From positions 1-64,000 of the forward strand of contig JAIBCG010000001.1 in NCBI GenBank assembly GCA_019694295.1: a DNA stretch of 64,000 nucleotides, given 5' to 3'. This stretch comes from Saprospiraceae bacterium (GTDB lineage: Bacteria; Bacteroidota; Bacteroidia; Chitinophagales; Saprospiraceae). The translations under genes were made by a program, and so were the position numbers. Shown here piece by piece: positions 1 through 9,039 of this stretch. Under the pieces are notes generated by a model. That model was not told where the DNA came from, made no database searches, and saw only the letters and a list, made by a program, of their open reading frames with translations. The stretch's first letter is position 1, and the number at the start of each line of letters is the position of its first letter.

Positions 1-1449
1 CCTCAAACAAATGTTGTTTTCACCTGGACACAAAACAACAGCACACAAAATGGATCAAGTTTCACAACAACCAAGGGTGGCCTTGTAACTCTCGTGGCCG
101 TTGATACAGTAAGCAAATGTTCAGAATCAAATACCTTGCTCATTCAGGAACTTATTGAATACCCTATAGTAAATGTTGCTCAACCTGCAAAAATTACCTG
201 TAAAAATCCGATTGTTATCATTGATGCTTCCGGCTCACAGCATGGTCCGAATATCACATATCAATGGCTTGATTCGAACAAAAATCCTATCCTTAACCAG
301 ACAGGTGATAAACTTTCTGTAGATAAACCGGGTAAATATTTTATTTCAGTAGAAGATGTCAACATTGGTTGTGTCAATTCGGATAGTGTTGTAGTAGAAA
401 GTGATATTGTATTGCCGATAGTAAATGCAGGCGAAAATCACAATCTGCCTTGTTTTGTGTTCGAAACCAAACTGGATGGTACTGCTTCATCTGCAAGCAA
501 TAATTTTAACATTTACTGGACAACCCAAACCGGCAAAATACTTAACGGTGATAAAACATATACTCCACTTGTAAATGGTGAAGGATGGTATGTATTACAC
601 GTAACAGATCTAAATACAGGATGTGTTAATTCAGATTCAGTTTTTGTAAAAATTAATGCCGACGCTCCGGTTATATCTGGTGTTGTAGTTGATTCTGTAA
701 AATGCTATGGCGAAAAGAATGGAAGTATAAGCATTACCCAAACATCTGGTGGCGTACCACCTATAGAATTCTATATTAATGGAAGTAAAAAACCGAATAC
801 TACCGGTATTTTCAGCCCACTATATGCAGGTGCTTATACCATTGTAGCTAAAGATGCAATCGGTTGCGAATCATCGACCACCTTTGTAGTTGGCGAAGGT
901 TCTATACTCAATCTGTCTCTTGATCCAAGTATTATAGTAAGGCTCGGTGATTCAACATGGCTTGAAGCAGTAGTAAATGTACCTGTAGATGAACTCAGCA
1001 AAGTACTTTGGACACCAGCTAAAGATCTGAGTTGCGACTCTTGCCTGATTACTCAGGTCAAAACACTCAGCACACAACAGTACAGAATAACGGTACAGGA
1101 TATACATGGCTGTGAAGCTACTGACTATATCATTGTGCTGATAGATAAAGATGTTAATATATTTATCCCGAATATTTTCTCTCCTAATGGAGATAATATC
1201 AACGACAGATTTACATTATTTGCAGATGACAGGGTTGTAAAAATACATGAACTCAAGATTTTTGACAGATGGGGAGAACTGATGTATCAAAATTATGATT
1301 TTGCACCAAATGATCCTAATCTGGGATGGGATGGTACATTCAGAGGAAAAACAGTCAATCCGGCGGTCTTTGTTTATTATTTTGTAGTAGAATATATTGA
1401 TGGTAGCAAACAATTGTATAAAGGTGATATCACCCTGGTTAGGGAATAA
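1..1449 (+). CDS. C-terminal part of a large T9SS type B cargo protein with SprB/PKD-like repeats (5' end outside window)
   Basis: The reading frame is open from base 1, so this is the last 482 residues of a longer secreted protein. It contains two Ig/PKD-like repeats (each with a DASGS or LDGTASS strand and a CVNSDSV ending) and then one SprB-type repeat with the CYGEKNGSISI and GCESSTTF hallmarks. The last ~95 residues are a gliding-motility-associated (type B) C-terminal domain: FSPNGDNINDRF, IFDRWGELMY, GWDGTFRGK and a final YKGDITLVRE strand. In Bacteroidota such domains direct export through the type IX secretion system and attachment or release at the cell surface. The protein is probably a surface adhesin; its ligand cannot be read from the sequence. 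Short cysteine-bearing strands may form disulfides. Confidence 0.93.
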   Translation, partial: PQTNVVFTWTQNNSTQNGSSFTTTKGGLVTLVAVDTVSKCSESNTLLIQELIEYPIVNVAQPAKITCKNPIVIIDASGSQHGPNITYQWLDSNKNPILNQTGDKLSVDKPGKYFISVEDVNIGCVNSDSVVVESDIVLPIVNAGENHNLPCFVFETKLDGTASSASNNFNIYWTTQTGKILNGDKTYTPLVNGEGWYVLHVTDLNTGCVNSDSVFVKINADAPVISGVVVDSVKCYGEKNGSISITQTSGGVPPIEFYINGSKKPNTTGIFSPLYAGAYTIVAKDAIGCESSTTFVVGEGSILNLSLDPSIIVRLGDSTWLEAVVNVPVDELSKVLWTPAKDLSCDSCLITQVKTLSTQQYRITVQDIHGCEATDYIIVLIDKDVNIFIPNIFSPNGDNINDRFTLFADDRVVKIHELKIFDRWGELMYQNYDFAPNDPNLGWDGTFRGKTVNPAVFVYYFVVEYIDGSKQLYKGDITLVRE

Positions 1450-1512
1450 GTATCATTCCACCATCTTGGTAGTGAATATTTTGTATCTTTAATCGTCTAA
1501 TACTGATTAAAT

Positions 1513-2181
1513 ATGGTACAGAATTTCACTACCGGCGATGGCAGAAATGAATCGGTTTATTACCTCAAAGCAGTTGACTCAGATAAGACTTTACTTGTGT
1601 TTCACGAATGGTGGGGTCTTAATACCCACATTAAAGAGCTTGCTCATCAATTTGCCAACGACTTGCCCGGAGTGAATATTCTCGCCATTGATTTGTACCA
1701 TGGACAGGTAACAGATAAAGATGAACATGCAGCAATTCTCAAGCGATCCATTTCACTAGAAACAGCAAATGAAACAATCGGTGCTGCCATAAGCACATTC
1801 GCAAATGGGCATTTGCTTGCATCCATTGGATATTGTATGGGTGGTACTTGGGCGCTTGAAGCAGCCTTACTTACCGGTACTCAAATGAAAGCCTGTGTTA
1901 TCTATTACGGAATGCCTGAAATGAATGTAGAAATTTTAAAATCTCTTCAGGCACCGGTACTTGGTATCTTCGGGGAGTTCGATCCCTGGATTTCATCAGC
2001 AATTGTTAATAGATTTGCTGAGGCCATGAATACTGCCGGCAAAGACCTTCAATACTTTATTTTCCCTGCACAACACGCATTTTTTAATCCATCAAATGCC
2101 ACTCATGACCCTGACTCAGCCCGCAAAGCTTATGCCTTAACGCTTGAATTCCTAAAGAAAAAACTGTTCTTGGAAAATTAA
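1513..2181 (+). CDS. Dienelactone hydrolase family protein (alpha/beta hydrolase)
   Basis: This is a 222-residue cytoplasmic alpha/beta hydrolase of the dienelactone hydrolase family, which hydrolyses cyclic or activated esters. The nucleophile elbow GYCMGG places the catalytic Cys at residue 108; Asp157 (in GEFDPW) and His188 (in QHAFFNP) complete the Cys-Asp-His triad. The early HEWWGL motif is also typical. No signal peptide is present. The ATG lies 63 bases after the adhesin stop, so it may have its own promoter; a TATCTTTA sequence at about 1485 is one base off the Bacteroidota -7 box. The stop codon shares the bases TTAA with the convergent uvrA stop. The natural substrate is unknown. 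Confidence 0.9.
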   Translation: MVQNFTTGDGRNESVYYLKAVDSDKTLLVFHEWWGLNTHIKELAHQFANDLPGVNILAIDLYHGQVTDKDEHAAILKRSISLETANETIGAAISTFANGHLLASIGYCMGGTWALEAALLTGTQMKACVIYYGMPEMNVEILKSLQAPVLGIFGEFDPWISSAIVNRFAEAMNTAGKDLQYFIFPAQHAFFNPSNATHDPDSARKAYALTLEFLKKKLFLEN

Positions 2182-5003
2182 GTAAGTTCCTTTTTCAAAA
2201 ATTCACCTGTATAACTACTCTTATTGGCTGCTACCTGTTCGGGAGTGCCGGTGCACACAATGCTTCCGCCTTTGTCTCCTCCTTCAGGTCCTATATCAAT
2301 GATATAATCTACTGTTTTGATAACATCCATGTTGTGTTCTATGATGAGTACAGTATTGCCTTTGTCCACGAGCTTATTCAGTACACCCAACAGTAATTTT
2401 ATATCTTCGAAATGCAGCCCTGTGGTAGGTTCGTCTAGTATATAAATGGTTTTTCCGGTATCTTTTTTTGACAATTCTTCTGAGAGTTTAACTCTCTGTG
2501 CTTCACCACCCGACAGTGTTGTGGCAGCCTGACCCAGCGAAATATAACTCAACCCGACATCCTGTAATGTCTTTATTTTCCGGTGAATGGAAGGGTAGCT
2601 GTCAAAAAACACTACTGCTTCTTCAACCGTCATGTTTAATACATCATTGATAGATTTGCCTTTGTACAATACTTCTAGAGTTTCTCGGTTGTACCTCCTA
2701 CCCATACATACATCACATTCTACCTGCACATCAGGCAAGAAATTCATCTCAATGGTTTTCATGCCACCGCCCTGACATTCTTCACACCGGCCACCTTTAA
2801 CATTAAATGAAAATCGCCCCGGTTTGTAACCCCTGATCTTCGACTCCGGCAACTCTGCAAAAATCTTTCTGATATCGCCAAATACATTGGTATAGGTCAC
2901 CGGATTAGAACGCGGTGTTCTGCCTATAGGTGCCTGGTCTATCTCTATTACCTTATCAAGATTTTCGAGGCCGGTAATTTTTTTGTAAGCCAACGGCTCT
3001 TGTTTGCTTTTGTAAAAATATTTCCTCAGTATTGGGTATAGGGTATCATTAATCAAAGTCGATTTACCACTACCTGAAACACCCGTCACACAAACAAAAG
3101 TCCCTAGCGGGATTTTGATATTGACGTTTTTCAGATTATTGCCACTTGCACCTGCCAGTTCAAGAAAGTGCCCGTTGCCCTTCCTCCTTTTCTTCGGTAC
3201 ATCTATAGATTTAGAGTTAGATAGGTATTCTGATGTTAGTGTTCTGAGCGATAAGAATTTTTCGGGCGTTCCCTCTCCTACAAGCATTCCGCCGTGTTTA
3301 CCTGCACCGGGGCCAAGGTCTATAATATAGTCAGCACACATCATGATGTCCTTATCATGCTCTACTACAAGGATGCTGTTACCTATATCAGTAAGCTCTC
3401 TCAATGCCTGAATGAGTTTCATATTATCGCGTTGGTGAAGCCCAATGCTCGGTTCATCGAGGATGTATGTAATACCTGTTAGTTGTGACCCAATCTGAGT
3501 AGCGAGCCTGATTCTCTGCGATTCGCCACCCGATAGTGTCCTTGATGGACGGTTAAGAGAAAGATATTCAAGACCTACATTCAACAGAAAACCCAAACGA
3601 AGACCAATTTCTTTAATGATTTCTGCAGCTATCTGCCGGTGTTTATTGTTTAATATTTCCGGCAATTTTCCAATCCAGTCGTGAAGCGATCTTACATCCA
3701 TGTTGCATAGTTCGCCAATATTTCGGTCTGCGACCTTAAATGACAATGATTCCTTCCTTAGTCTTGTACCATTACAATCACTACATTGTACAATGGTCAT
3801 GTATTCTTCCGCCCATGCGCGAATATTATCGGATGTAGAGTCGCGGTACCAACGTTGCAGCATATTCAACAGCCCTTCATGAGGCAGATTGAAGCTGCTA
3901 AATTCGTTCTTGCTAAGTGCTGCAGATGGTTTGTAGTCCTTGTCTCCTCCGTACAGTATATGCCTGAGCGCATCTTCAGGTATGTCTTTTACAGGAGTAG
4001 AAAAACTAAATCCTTTTAATTTGGCATATTGGCGAAGCTGTTCAAAAATATTGTTTTGCCTTACTTCACCTAAAGGTGCAATACCGATTTCGTTGATACT
4101 CTTGCTATCATCGGGTATTACACGGTCGATGTCTATCTGATTTAGCGTACCGAGCCCAATACAGCTAGTGCAGGCACCGTACGGTGAATTGAAAGAAAAT
4201 GTATTGGGCGAAGGCTCTTCGTACGAAATTCCTGTCTCAGGATCCATCAGATATTTTGAATATGGAAATATCTGCTCTTTTTCATCCAGCACCATTACCA
4301 TTCCACTTCCCGATTTGAGTGCAGTCTGCATAGATGTTCGGAGGCGGTCTTTGCTTTTTTCCAACACCTGTATCCGGTCAATGACTACTTCAATATCATG
4401 CGTCTTGAACCTTTCAAGCTGCATATTGGGAACGATTTCTTGCATCACACCATTGACACGCACCTTTAAAAAACCCTGCTTGCGTATCTGGTCAAATAAT
4501 TCTCGATAGTGTCCTTTTCTTCCTCTTATAAGTGGAGCTAGTATGGTTATTTTTTGATCTGTAAAATGCTCATACACATGGTCTATCATCTGTACTTCAG
4601 AGTACCTAACCATCTTCTTGCCAGTCACGTATGAATGTGCTTCACCTATTCTAGCGAATAACAATCGTAGGAAGTCAAGTATTTCGGTAACAGTACCTAC
4701 AGTAGATCTGGGATTTTTTGATGTGGTCTTTTGTTCTATAGAAATCACCGGGCTTAGACCGGAAATGTACTCAACATCGGGTTTTTCCATACTGCCGATA
4801 AACTGCCTTGCATAGGATGAAAAAGTATCCATATATCTGCGTTGACCTTCTGCGTATATTGTATCAAATGCTAAGGAAGATTTTCCGCTGCCACTGATAC
4901 CCGTAATAACCACTAACTTATTTCTTGGAATCCTCAGATCAATATTTTGAAGATTATGCTCCCTTGCACCGGTTATCTCGATGTATTCTGGTTCTACTAC
5001 CAT
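2178..5003 (-). CDS. uvrA: Excinuclease ABC subunit A
   Basis: UvrA is the damage-recognition ATPase of nucleotide excision repair; it loads UvrB onto damaged DNA. The 941-residue length is normal for the family. There are two ABC modules: Walker A GISGSGKSS at residues 35-43 and GVSGSGKST around 641-649, each followed later by an LSGGE signature and an ILDEP Walker B. Zinc-finger cysteine pairs are visible (CTSC, CSDC in the first half; CEEC and CDVC flanking a GGGMKTIEMNFLPDV loop in the second). The gene lies 5 bases downstream of the phosphorylase gene on the same strand, so the two are probably co-transcribed. Its stop overlaps the convergent hydrolase stop by four bases. Confidence 0.98.
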   Translation of the reverse strand: MVVEPEYIEITGAREHNLQNIDLRIPRNKLVVITGISGSGKSSLAFDTIYAEGQRRYMDTFSSYARQFIGSMEKPDVEYISGLSPVISIEQKTTSKNPRSTVGTVTEILDFLRLLFARIGEAHSYVTGKKMVRYSEVQMIDHVYEHFTDQKITILAPLIRGRKGHYRELFDQIRKQGFLKVRVNGVMQEIVPNMQLERFKTHDIEVVIDRIQVLEKSKDRLRTSMQTALKSGSGMVMVLDEKEQIFPYSKYLMDPETGISYEEPSPNTFSFNSPYGACTSCIGLGTLNQIDIDRVIPDDSKSINEIGIAPLGEVRQNNIFEQLRQYAKLKGFSFSTPVKDIPEDALRHILYGGDKDYKPSAALSKNEFSSFNLPHEGLLNMLQRWYRDSTSDNIRAWAEEYMTIVQCSDCNGTRLRKESLSFKVADRNIGELCNMDVRSLHDWIGKLPEILNNKHRQIAAEIIKEIGLRLGFLLNVGLEYLSLNRPSRTLSGGESQRIRLATQIGSQLTGITYILDEPSIGLHQRDNMKLIQALRELTDIGNSILVVEHDKDIMMCADYIIDLGPGAGKHGGMLVGEGTPEKFLSLRTLTSEYLSNSKSIDVPKKRRKGNGHFLELAGASGNNLKNVNIKIPLGTFVCVTGVSGSGKSTLINDTLYPILRKYFYKSKQEPLAYKKITGLENLDKVIEIDQAPIGRTPRSNPVTYTNVFGDIRKIFAELPESKIRGYKPGRFSFNVKGGRCEECQGGGMKTIEMNFLPDVQVECDVCMGRRYNRETLEVLYKGKSINDVLNMTVEEAVVFFDSYPSIHRKIKTLQDVGLSYISLGQAATTLSGGEAQRVKLSEELSKKDTGKTIYILDEPTTGLHFEDIKLLLGVLNKLVDKGNTVLIIEHNMDVIKTVDYIIDIGPEGGDKGGSIVCTGTPEQVAANKSSYTGEFLKKELT

Positions 5004-5008
5004 ATTAT

Positions 5009-5839
5009 TTAATCAATGAACTGGATGATTTCTTTGAATATTTTTGCCAACTTTGGTTCTGTTTCATTAGCAACCGCAATGACCGACTCGTGTGTAGTTT
5101 CTTTTATAGCCGATAATGGGAAACATTTGTTTGAAACAACTGATACACCGAATACTCGCATTCCGCAATGTCTGGCTACCAGTACTTCAGGTACAGTTGA
5201 CATACCTACAAGGTCACCACCGATGACATTGATAAAATTATATTCAGACGGTGTTTCGAGATTTGGTCCCTGCAATGCAACATAAACGCCTTGATGACAG
5301 CGAATATTATTTTTATTAGCTATTTCTACAGCTTTTTCAATCAGATTCTTATCATACGCATCTGACATATCCGGAAATCTTAGACCAAGACGTTCATCAT
5401 TTGGCCCTCGCAGCGGATTTTCAGGCATCAAATTGATGTGGTCTTTGAGAAAGACAATGTCTCCGGCTTCATAAGCGGCATTGACACTACCGGCGGCGTT
5501 ACTGATCAGTATTGTCTCTACCCCAAGTTCTTTCAGCACCCTTACAGGAAATGTCACTTGTTGCATGGTATAACCTTCGTAGTAATGAAATCTGCCTGCA
5601 AGAATCACAACATCTTTTTCTCCAAGTCTGCCAAATACCATTTCACCTTTGTGCGACGCTACAGTCGAATGGCTAAACCACGGTATAGCAGCATATCGGA
5701 TTATCACTTCATCTTCAATTTCTGATGCTATATTACTTAGCCCCGTACCGAGCACCATCCCGATTTTCGGTTTCACGTTAAGGTGGGTGACTATGTAGTC
5801 TGCAGCTTCTTTTATCTGGTCAAACATTCGATCATTCAT
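5009..5839 (-). CDS. punA: Purine-nucleoside phosphorylase (trimeric, PNP/MTAP family)
   Basis: This 276-residue cytoplasmic enzyme cleaves purine nucleosides with phosphate to free base and ribose-1-phosphate, feeding purine salvage. The phosphate-binding GTGLSN loop (residues 31-36), the SHKGEMVFG segment, GRFHYYEGY, the SNAAGSVN purine-site motif and the GMSTVPEV and SNKC segments match the low-molecular-mass trimeric class rather than hexameric DeoD. It is the first gene of a likely two-gene unit with uvrA, 5 bases away. Upstream, 215 bases of A+T-rich DNA separate it from the divergent phospholipase D-like gene; I see no TAnnTTTG box for this gene there. Confidence 0.93.
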   Translation of the reverse strand: MNDRMFDQIKEAADYIVTHLNVKPKIGMVLGTGLSNIASEIEDEVIIRYAAIPWFSHSTVASHKGEMVFGRLGEKDVVILAGRFHYYEGYTMQQVTFPVRVLKELGVETILISNAAGSVNAAYEAGDIVFLKDHINLMPENPLRGPNDERLGLRFPDMSDAYDKNLIEKAVEIANKNNIRCHQGVYVALQGPNLETPSEYNFINVIGGDLVGMSTVPEVLVARHCGMRVFGVSVVSNKCFPLSAIKETTHESVIAVANETEPKLAKIFKEIIQFID

Positions 5840-6026
5840 AAATGTAGGCTTAGTGTATTATGGGACTGAAAAATAATTTGTTGATTATTCAACTTGTAAA
5901 AATAGTATAAAACCTTGGTTTATGGATGGAAATTTATACAATAATGGACATTTGAAGCTATCTAAAAAGTAAATTTATGTTTTTTGAATAATGTATTGTA
6001 ATAGTAAAAGTTAATCTAACATATTG

Positions 6027-6034
6027 TAGTTTTG
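6027..6034 (+). promoter_or_regulatory. Putative Bacteroidota -7 box (TAGTTTTG) for the phospholipase D-like gene
   Basis: TAGTTTTG matches the TAnnTTTG consensus of the Bacteroidota housekeeping sigma factor and ends 20 bases before the ATG at 6055. A TTG at 5996-5998 lies further upstream than the usual -33 spacing, so only the -7 element is convincing. Confidence 0.4.
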
Positions 6035-6054
6035 AGCCTTGTTTTCTAAATTAA

Positions 6055-7386
6055 ATGGTGAAATATTTTCTTTCGGTCTTATTTATTCTATCATTTTACG
6101 AGCTTAGGGCAGACTTTTTCAGAATTCTTGATGATGAAACAGAAGCTTTGCAGTGCCGGATAGATATGATTGAGCAGGCAAAAAGTGAAATCCTTCTGTC
6201 TTATTATATACTGAATGATGATCTGGTAGGCATGACCATCTTTTCTGCACTCGTGGAGGCAGCTAGAGACAGAAAAGTAAAAGTTTGTCTGATAGTGGAC
6301 GCCGTAAATTCAAAAATAAGAAAACCGGTCATGCGTTATCTTCAAGACAACGGCATTGAAGTCAGGGTATTTAAACCAGGAAATATTTTACAACCCATAT
6401 CGTATGCTAAACGAATGCACAGCAAACTTTTCCTTACCGATTCCGAAAACCTGATAGTAGGTGGCCGAAATATCAAACGGGAATATTACAGCTTGGGCAA
6501 GGATTTTAATTTTCTTGACCGCGACGTATTTGTAAAAAGCAGATCAGCCACCGAAACTGCCAGAAAACATTTCTATTCGATCTGGGATAATGAAAAAATT
6601 GCAAAGCACAAAGATCTGAAACCCATTAGTGTCGATGAAAAGTTGGAAATAGAAAATAAACTGAGACTGGCAAGAATAAAAATCCAGGATCTTAAGAATA
6701 TTAAATTCGCCACATCTACAGACTGGACACTCAACCAAAAACAAACAGATAATCCACCTGTATTCGAACACGATAACTATCACATATATAAAGGCGGTAA
6801 AAAAATTGAACTCGACTATAAGGATACAGATGAAGGCAGTACCAAAAGCCTTCTCAAAATAATTAACCAAGCTCATAAGAGTATCCTGATGGAAAATGCG
6901 TATGTGATACCTACCTTAAAATGGCGTAAAGCCCTGAAGAAAGCAATAGACCGTGGTGTTAAGGTTAGAATACTGACCAATTCGGCCCAAACAAGTGACC
7001 TTATGATAGCTCAGGCTGCATACCGCAATGCCCGAAAAAAATTATTGAAAATGGGCATCGAAATCTGGGAATACCAGGGCCCCAAAACCTTGCATACCAA
7101 ATCAACGGTTATTGACGACTCTATATCGATAGTCAGTAGTTATAACCTGGTCGCTTTCTCTGAGCGCTGGAGTACTGAGGTGGCAGTTTGGGTGGCCGAT
7201 ACTACCATAGCCAGATACCATACTCGCATCATGGAGCAAAACCTACAGCATGCACTACGGATAGACAAAAACAACAATCAGGTAAAACACCGTATGCCCG
7301 ATGACACAAAAAAACTCACTTGCCGTAAGCGTACCAGCCTGTTCATCAACCGATATTCCATTGCCTGGACAATGACCCTTCTGTAA
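6055..7386 (+). CDS. Exported phospholipase D-like / cardiolipin synthase-like protein
   Basis: This is a 443-residue protein with two PLD phosphodiesterase motifs: HSKLFLTD (His122, Lys124, Asp129) followed by GGRNI, and HTKSTVID (His347, Lys349, Asp354) followed by SSYNL. The two HKD motifs form one active site that cleaves or transfers phosphodiester groups. The N-terminus has a hydrophobic stretch (about residues 3-16) with no long membrane hairpin, which suggests a secreted or membrane-tethered form, unlike cardiolipin synthases with two N-terminal helices. An inserted lysine- and glutamate-rich helix (about 195-225) separates the halves. The last ~35 residues are basic with no recognised domain. 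Substrate could be phospholipid or nucleic acid; sequence does not decide. Confidence 0.88.
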   Translation: MVKYFLSVLFILSFYELRADFFRILDDETEALQCRIDMIEQAKSEILLSYYILNDDLVGMTIFSALVEAARDRKVKVCLIVDAVNSKIRKPVMRYLQDNGIEVRVFKPGNILQPISYAKRMHSKLFLTDSENLIVGGRNIKREYYSLGKDFNFLDRDVFVKSRSATETARKHFYSIWDNEKIAKHKDLKPISVDEKLEIENKLRLARIKIQDLKNIKFATSTDWTLNQKQTDNPPVFEHDNYHIYKGGKKIELDYKDTDEGSTKSLLKIINQAHKSILMENAYVIPTLKWRKALKKAIDRGVKVRILTNSAQTSDLMIAQAAYRNARKKLLKMGIEIWEYQGPKTLHTKSTVIDDSISIVSSYNLVAFSERWSTEVAVWVADTTIARYHTRIMEQNLQHALRIDKNNNQVKHRMPDDTKKLTCRKRTSLFINRYSIAWTMTLL

Positions 7387-7455
7387 AAATAATTTCTTAA
7401 GACCATTAAACCATACTGCATTTTTCTTGTCAAAAGAACAAATCGGATAATCAAG

Positions 7456-8013
7456 ATGGCTGAAGTAAAATTTAGTGAAGACCATGAAATTCTCAGACTG
7501 CTGAGAAATCAAGATACATCCGATAAAGGTTTCAGACTATTGATGGGTACATATAAGGAACGTCTCTATTATCACATCAGGCAAATGGTAGGAAACCACG
7601 AAGATGCAGATGATGTTTTGCAGAATGTATTCATAAAAGTGTACAGAAATGTTCAAAACTTCCAGGAAAAATCAAGCTTGTTCACCTGGTTGTATAGGAT
7701 AGCTACAAACGAAGCCTTAAATTTTCTGAACAGTAATAAAACAAAACAAACAGTAGCACTGGATGAAGTGGCATTCAACATTACAAACAATGGTTCAGAA
7801 GAATTTCAGGATGAAAATGAAATACAAATGAAGCTACTACAAGCTGTAAACATATTGCCCGATAAACAAAAACAGGTTTTTAACCTCAGATACAACGAAG
7901 AAATGTCTTATGAAGAAATATCACAAATACTAGAAACTTCTGTGGGTGCACTTAAAGCATCATACCACCATGCAGTTAAAAAAATTGAATCATATATTAA
8001 AGGAACTATATAA
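7456..8013 (+). CDS. ECF-type RNA polymerase sigma factor
   Basis: This 185-residue protein has the two-domain layout of ECF sigma factors. Region 2 spans about residues 24-90, with the DADDVLQNVFIKVYRN core-binding and -10 segment and the FTWLYRIATNEALNFL helix. Region 4 spans about 130-180, with the LPDKQKQVFNLRY and YEEISQILETSVGALK helix-turn-helix. Three bases after its stop comes a gene for a single-pass membrane protein, then an exported Spy-like protein. That order matches the common Bacteroidota arrangement sigma / anti-sigma / periplasmic sensor, so it probably answers an envelope signal. The target regulon is not visible. No clear TAnnTTTG box precedes it, which would fit autoregulation by a different promoter type. 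Confidence 0.93.
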   Translation: MAEVKFSEDHEILRLLRNQDTSDKGFRLLMGTYKERLYYHIRQMVGNHEDADDVLQNVFIKVYRNVQNFQEKSSLFTWLYRIATNEALNFLNSNKTKQTVALDEVAFNITNNGSEEFQDENEIQMKLLQAVNILPDKQKQVFNLRYNEEMSYEEISQILETSVGALKASYHHAVKKIESYIKGTI

Positions 8014-8016
8014 ATT

Positions 8017-8466
8017 ATGAAAAAGGAAATAAAAGACGAACTGAAGGAAATCTCATCTTTTCTTTCGGAAATACAAAAACCACCAGTACCAAAGGTACCG
8101 GAGCAATATTTCGAAGGCTTTGAAGCCAGAATGATGCGTCGTATTGAAAGTGAAAAATCTCCATCTGAGCAAAGAAGTAAAGAAAGTTGGTTTTCTACTA
8201 TTTTTACCTATTTCACCAAACCGGCCATAGCCTTATCTTTCGGAGTACTTGCCTTGTTATTGATTATGACAAAATATATCTCAACTGACACTGCCACACG
8301 TGATATATACGCCGATGAGCTGGCACAGGTAGATAAGCAGGAGTTACTCAGTTATATTGATAGCCACATAGACCAGTATGATACAGAAATATTACTTGAT
8401 GATAACACAGATTTGATTGAAAATTTTGACACACCATACCCGGATGATATACCCGATACATTATAA
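8017..8466 (+). CDS. Single-pass membrane protein, probable anti-sigma partner of the ECF factor
   Basis: This 149-residue protein begins with a charged, helical cytoplasmic segment (about residues 1-70, containing PKVPEQYFEGFEARMMRR). One membrane helix follows (about 74-89, ALSFGVLALLLIM), and then an acidic C-terminal tail ending in DIPDTL. The gene is three bases downstream of the ECF sigma gene, as expected for translational coupling. Membrane proteins at this position in Bacteroidota often sequester the sigma factor, and the PEQYFEGFEARMM segment resembles the start of such proteins. I see no zinc-binding HxxxCxxC anti-sigma motif, so the anti-sigma role is inferred from position and topology only. 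Confidence 0.75.
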   Translation: MKKEIKDELKEISSFLSEIQKPPVPKVPEQYFEGFEARMMRRIESEKSPSEQRSKESWFSTIFTYFTKPAIALSFGVLALLLIMTKYISTDTATRDIYADELAQVDKQELLSYIDSHIDQYDTEILLDDNTDLIENFDTPYPDDIPDTL

Positions 8467-8513
8467 TTATTATTAGACGAAAAAAATTGTTAACCTTTAA
8501 TTTTAAAACAGAA

Positions 8514-8981
8514 ATGAAGAATTTATTGATAGTAGCCATGTTGTTTTTCTCAACACAGTACATACTGGCACAAGATAACAACCCGCCTCAGCAAGGAAAA
8601 AGAGGAGAAAAAATAGAATCGCTGCGAATAGCTTTTATCACAGACAAGCTGCAGTTAACACCTGAGGAATCAAAACAGTTTTGGCCGGTGTACACACAGT
8701 ACACCAAAGACTTAGAACAATTGCGCAGTGAGGCCAAACGGGCCAAAGCTGAAGTCGGAATGTCAGATGCAGAAGCAGAGAACATGGTTAAAGACAGATT
8801 TTCAAGACAAGAACGAAGACTCGAACTCGACAGAAAGTATTACCAGGAGTTTAGAAAAGTATTGCCAGCTACCAAAGTTGCTTTGTTTTTTGATTCTATC
8901 AATCAGTTTAACCAGAAGGTACTCAAAGCCTACAAAGAGAAAAAGAGAGAAGGCAACAGACCACCAAGGCGACGTTTCTAA
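8514..8981 (+). CDS. Exported Spy/CpxP-like helical protein of the ECF operon
   Basis: The ATG at 8514 gives a clean signal peptide (MKNLLIVAMLFFSTQYILAQ); the longer TTG start at 8487 would place residues ahead of it. The mature protein of about 135 residues is rich in charged residues and predicted helical. It has an LRIAFITDKLQLTPEESKQF segment resembling the LTPEQ motif of Spy/CpxP and of proteins described in Bacteroidota as sensors of ECF-type sigma factors. The C-terminus is very basic (KRREGNRPPRRRF-like). It is third in the sigma operon, 47 bases after the membrane protein. A periplasmic chaperone or stress-sensing role is inferred from family likeness and context. Confidence 0.82.
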   Translation: MKNLLIVAMLFFSTQYILAQDNNPPQQGKRGEKIESLRIAFITDKLQLTPEESKQFWPVYTQYTKDLEQLRSEAKRAKAEVGMSDAEAENMVKDRFSRQERRLELDRKYYQEFRKVLPATKVALFFDSINQFNQKVLKAYKEKKREGNRPPRRRF

Positions 8982-9024
8982 GGCAGATTAAAGCCCAAAC
9001 ACTTCAAAAAACAGATGGGTTTTG

Positions 9025-9032
9025 TAATTTTG
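9025..9032 (+). promoter_or_regulatory. Putative -7 box (TAATTTTG) for the EamA transporter gene
   Basis: TAATTTTG is a full match to TAnnTTTG and ends 7 bases before the TTG start at 9040. A transcript starting about 7 bases downstream of the box would carry almost no leader. No -33 TTG is at the usual distance. Confidence 0.35.
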
Positions 9033-9039
9033 CTAAACT

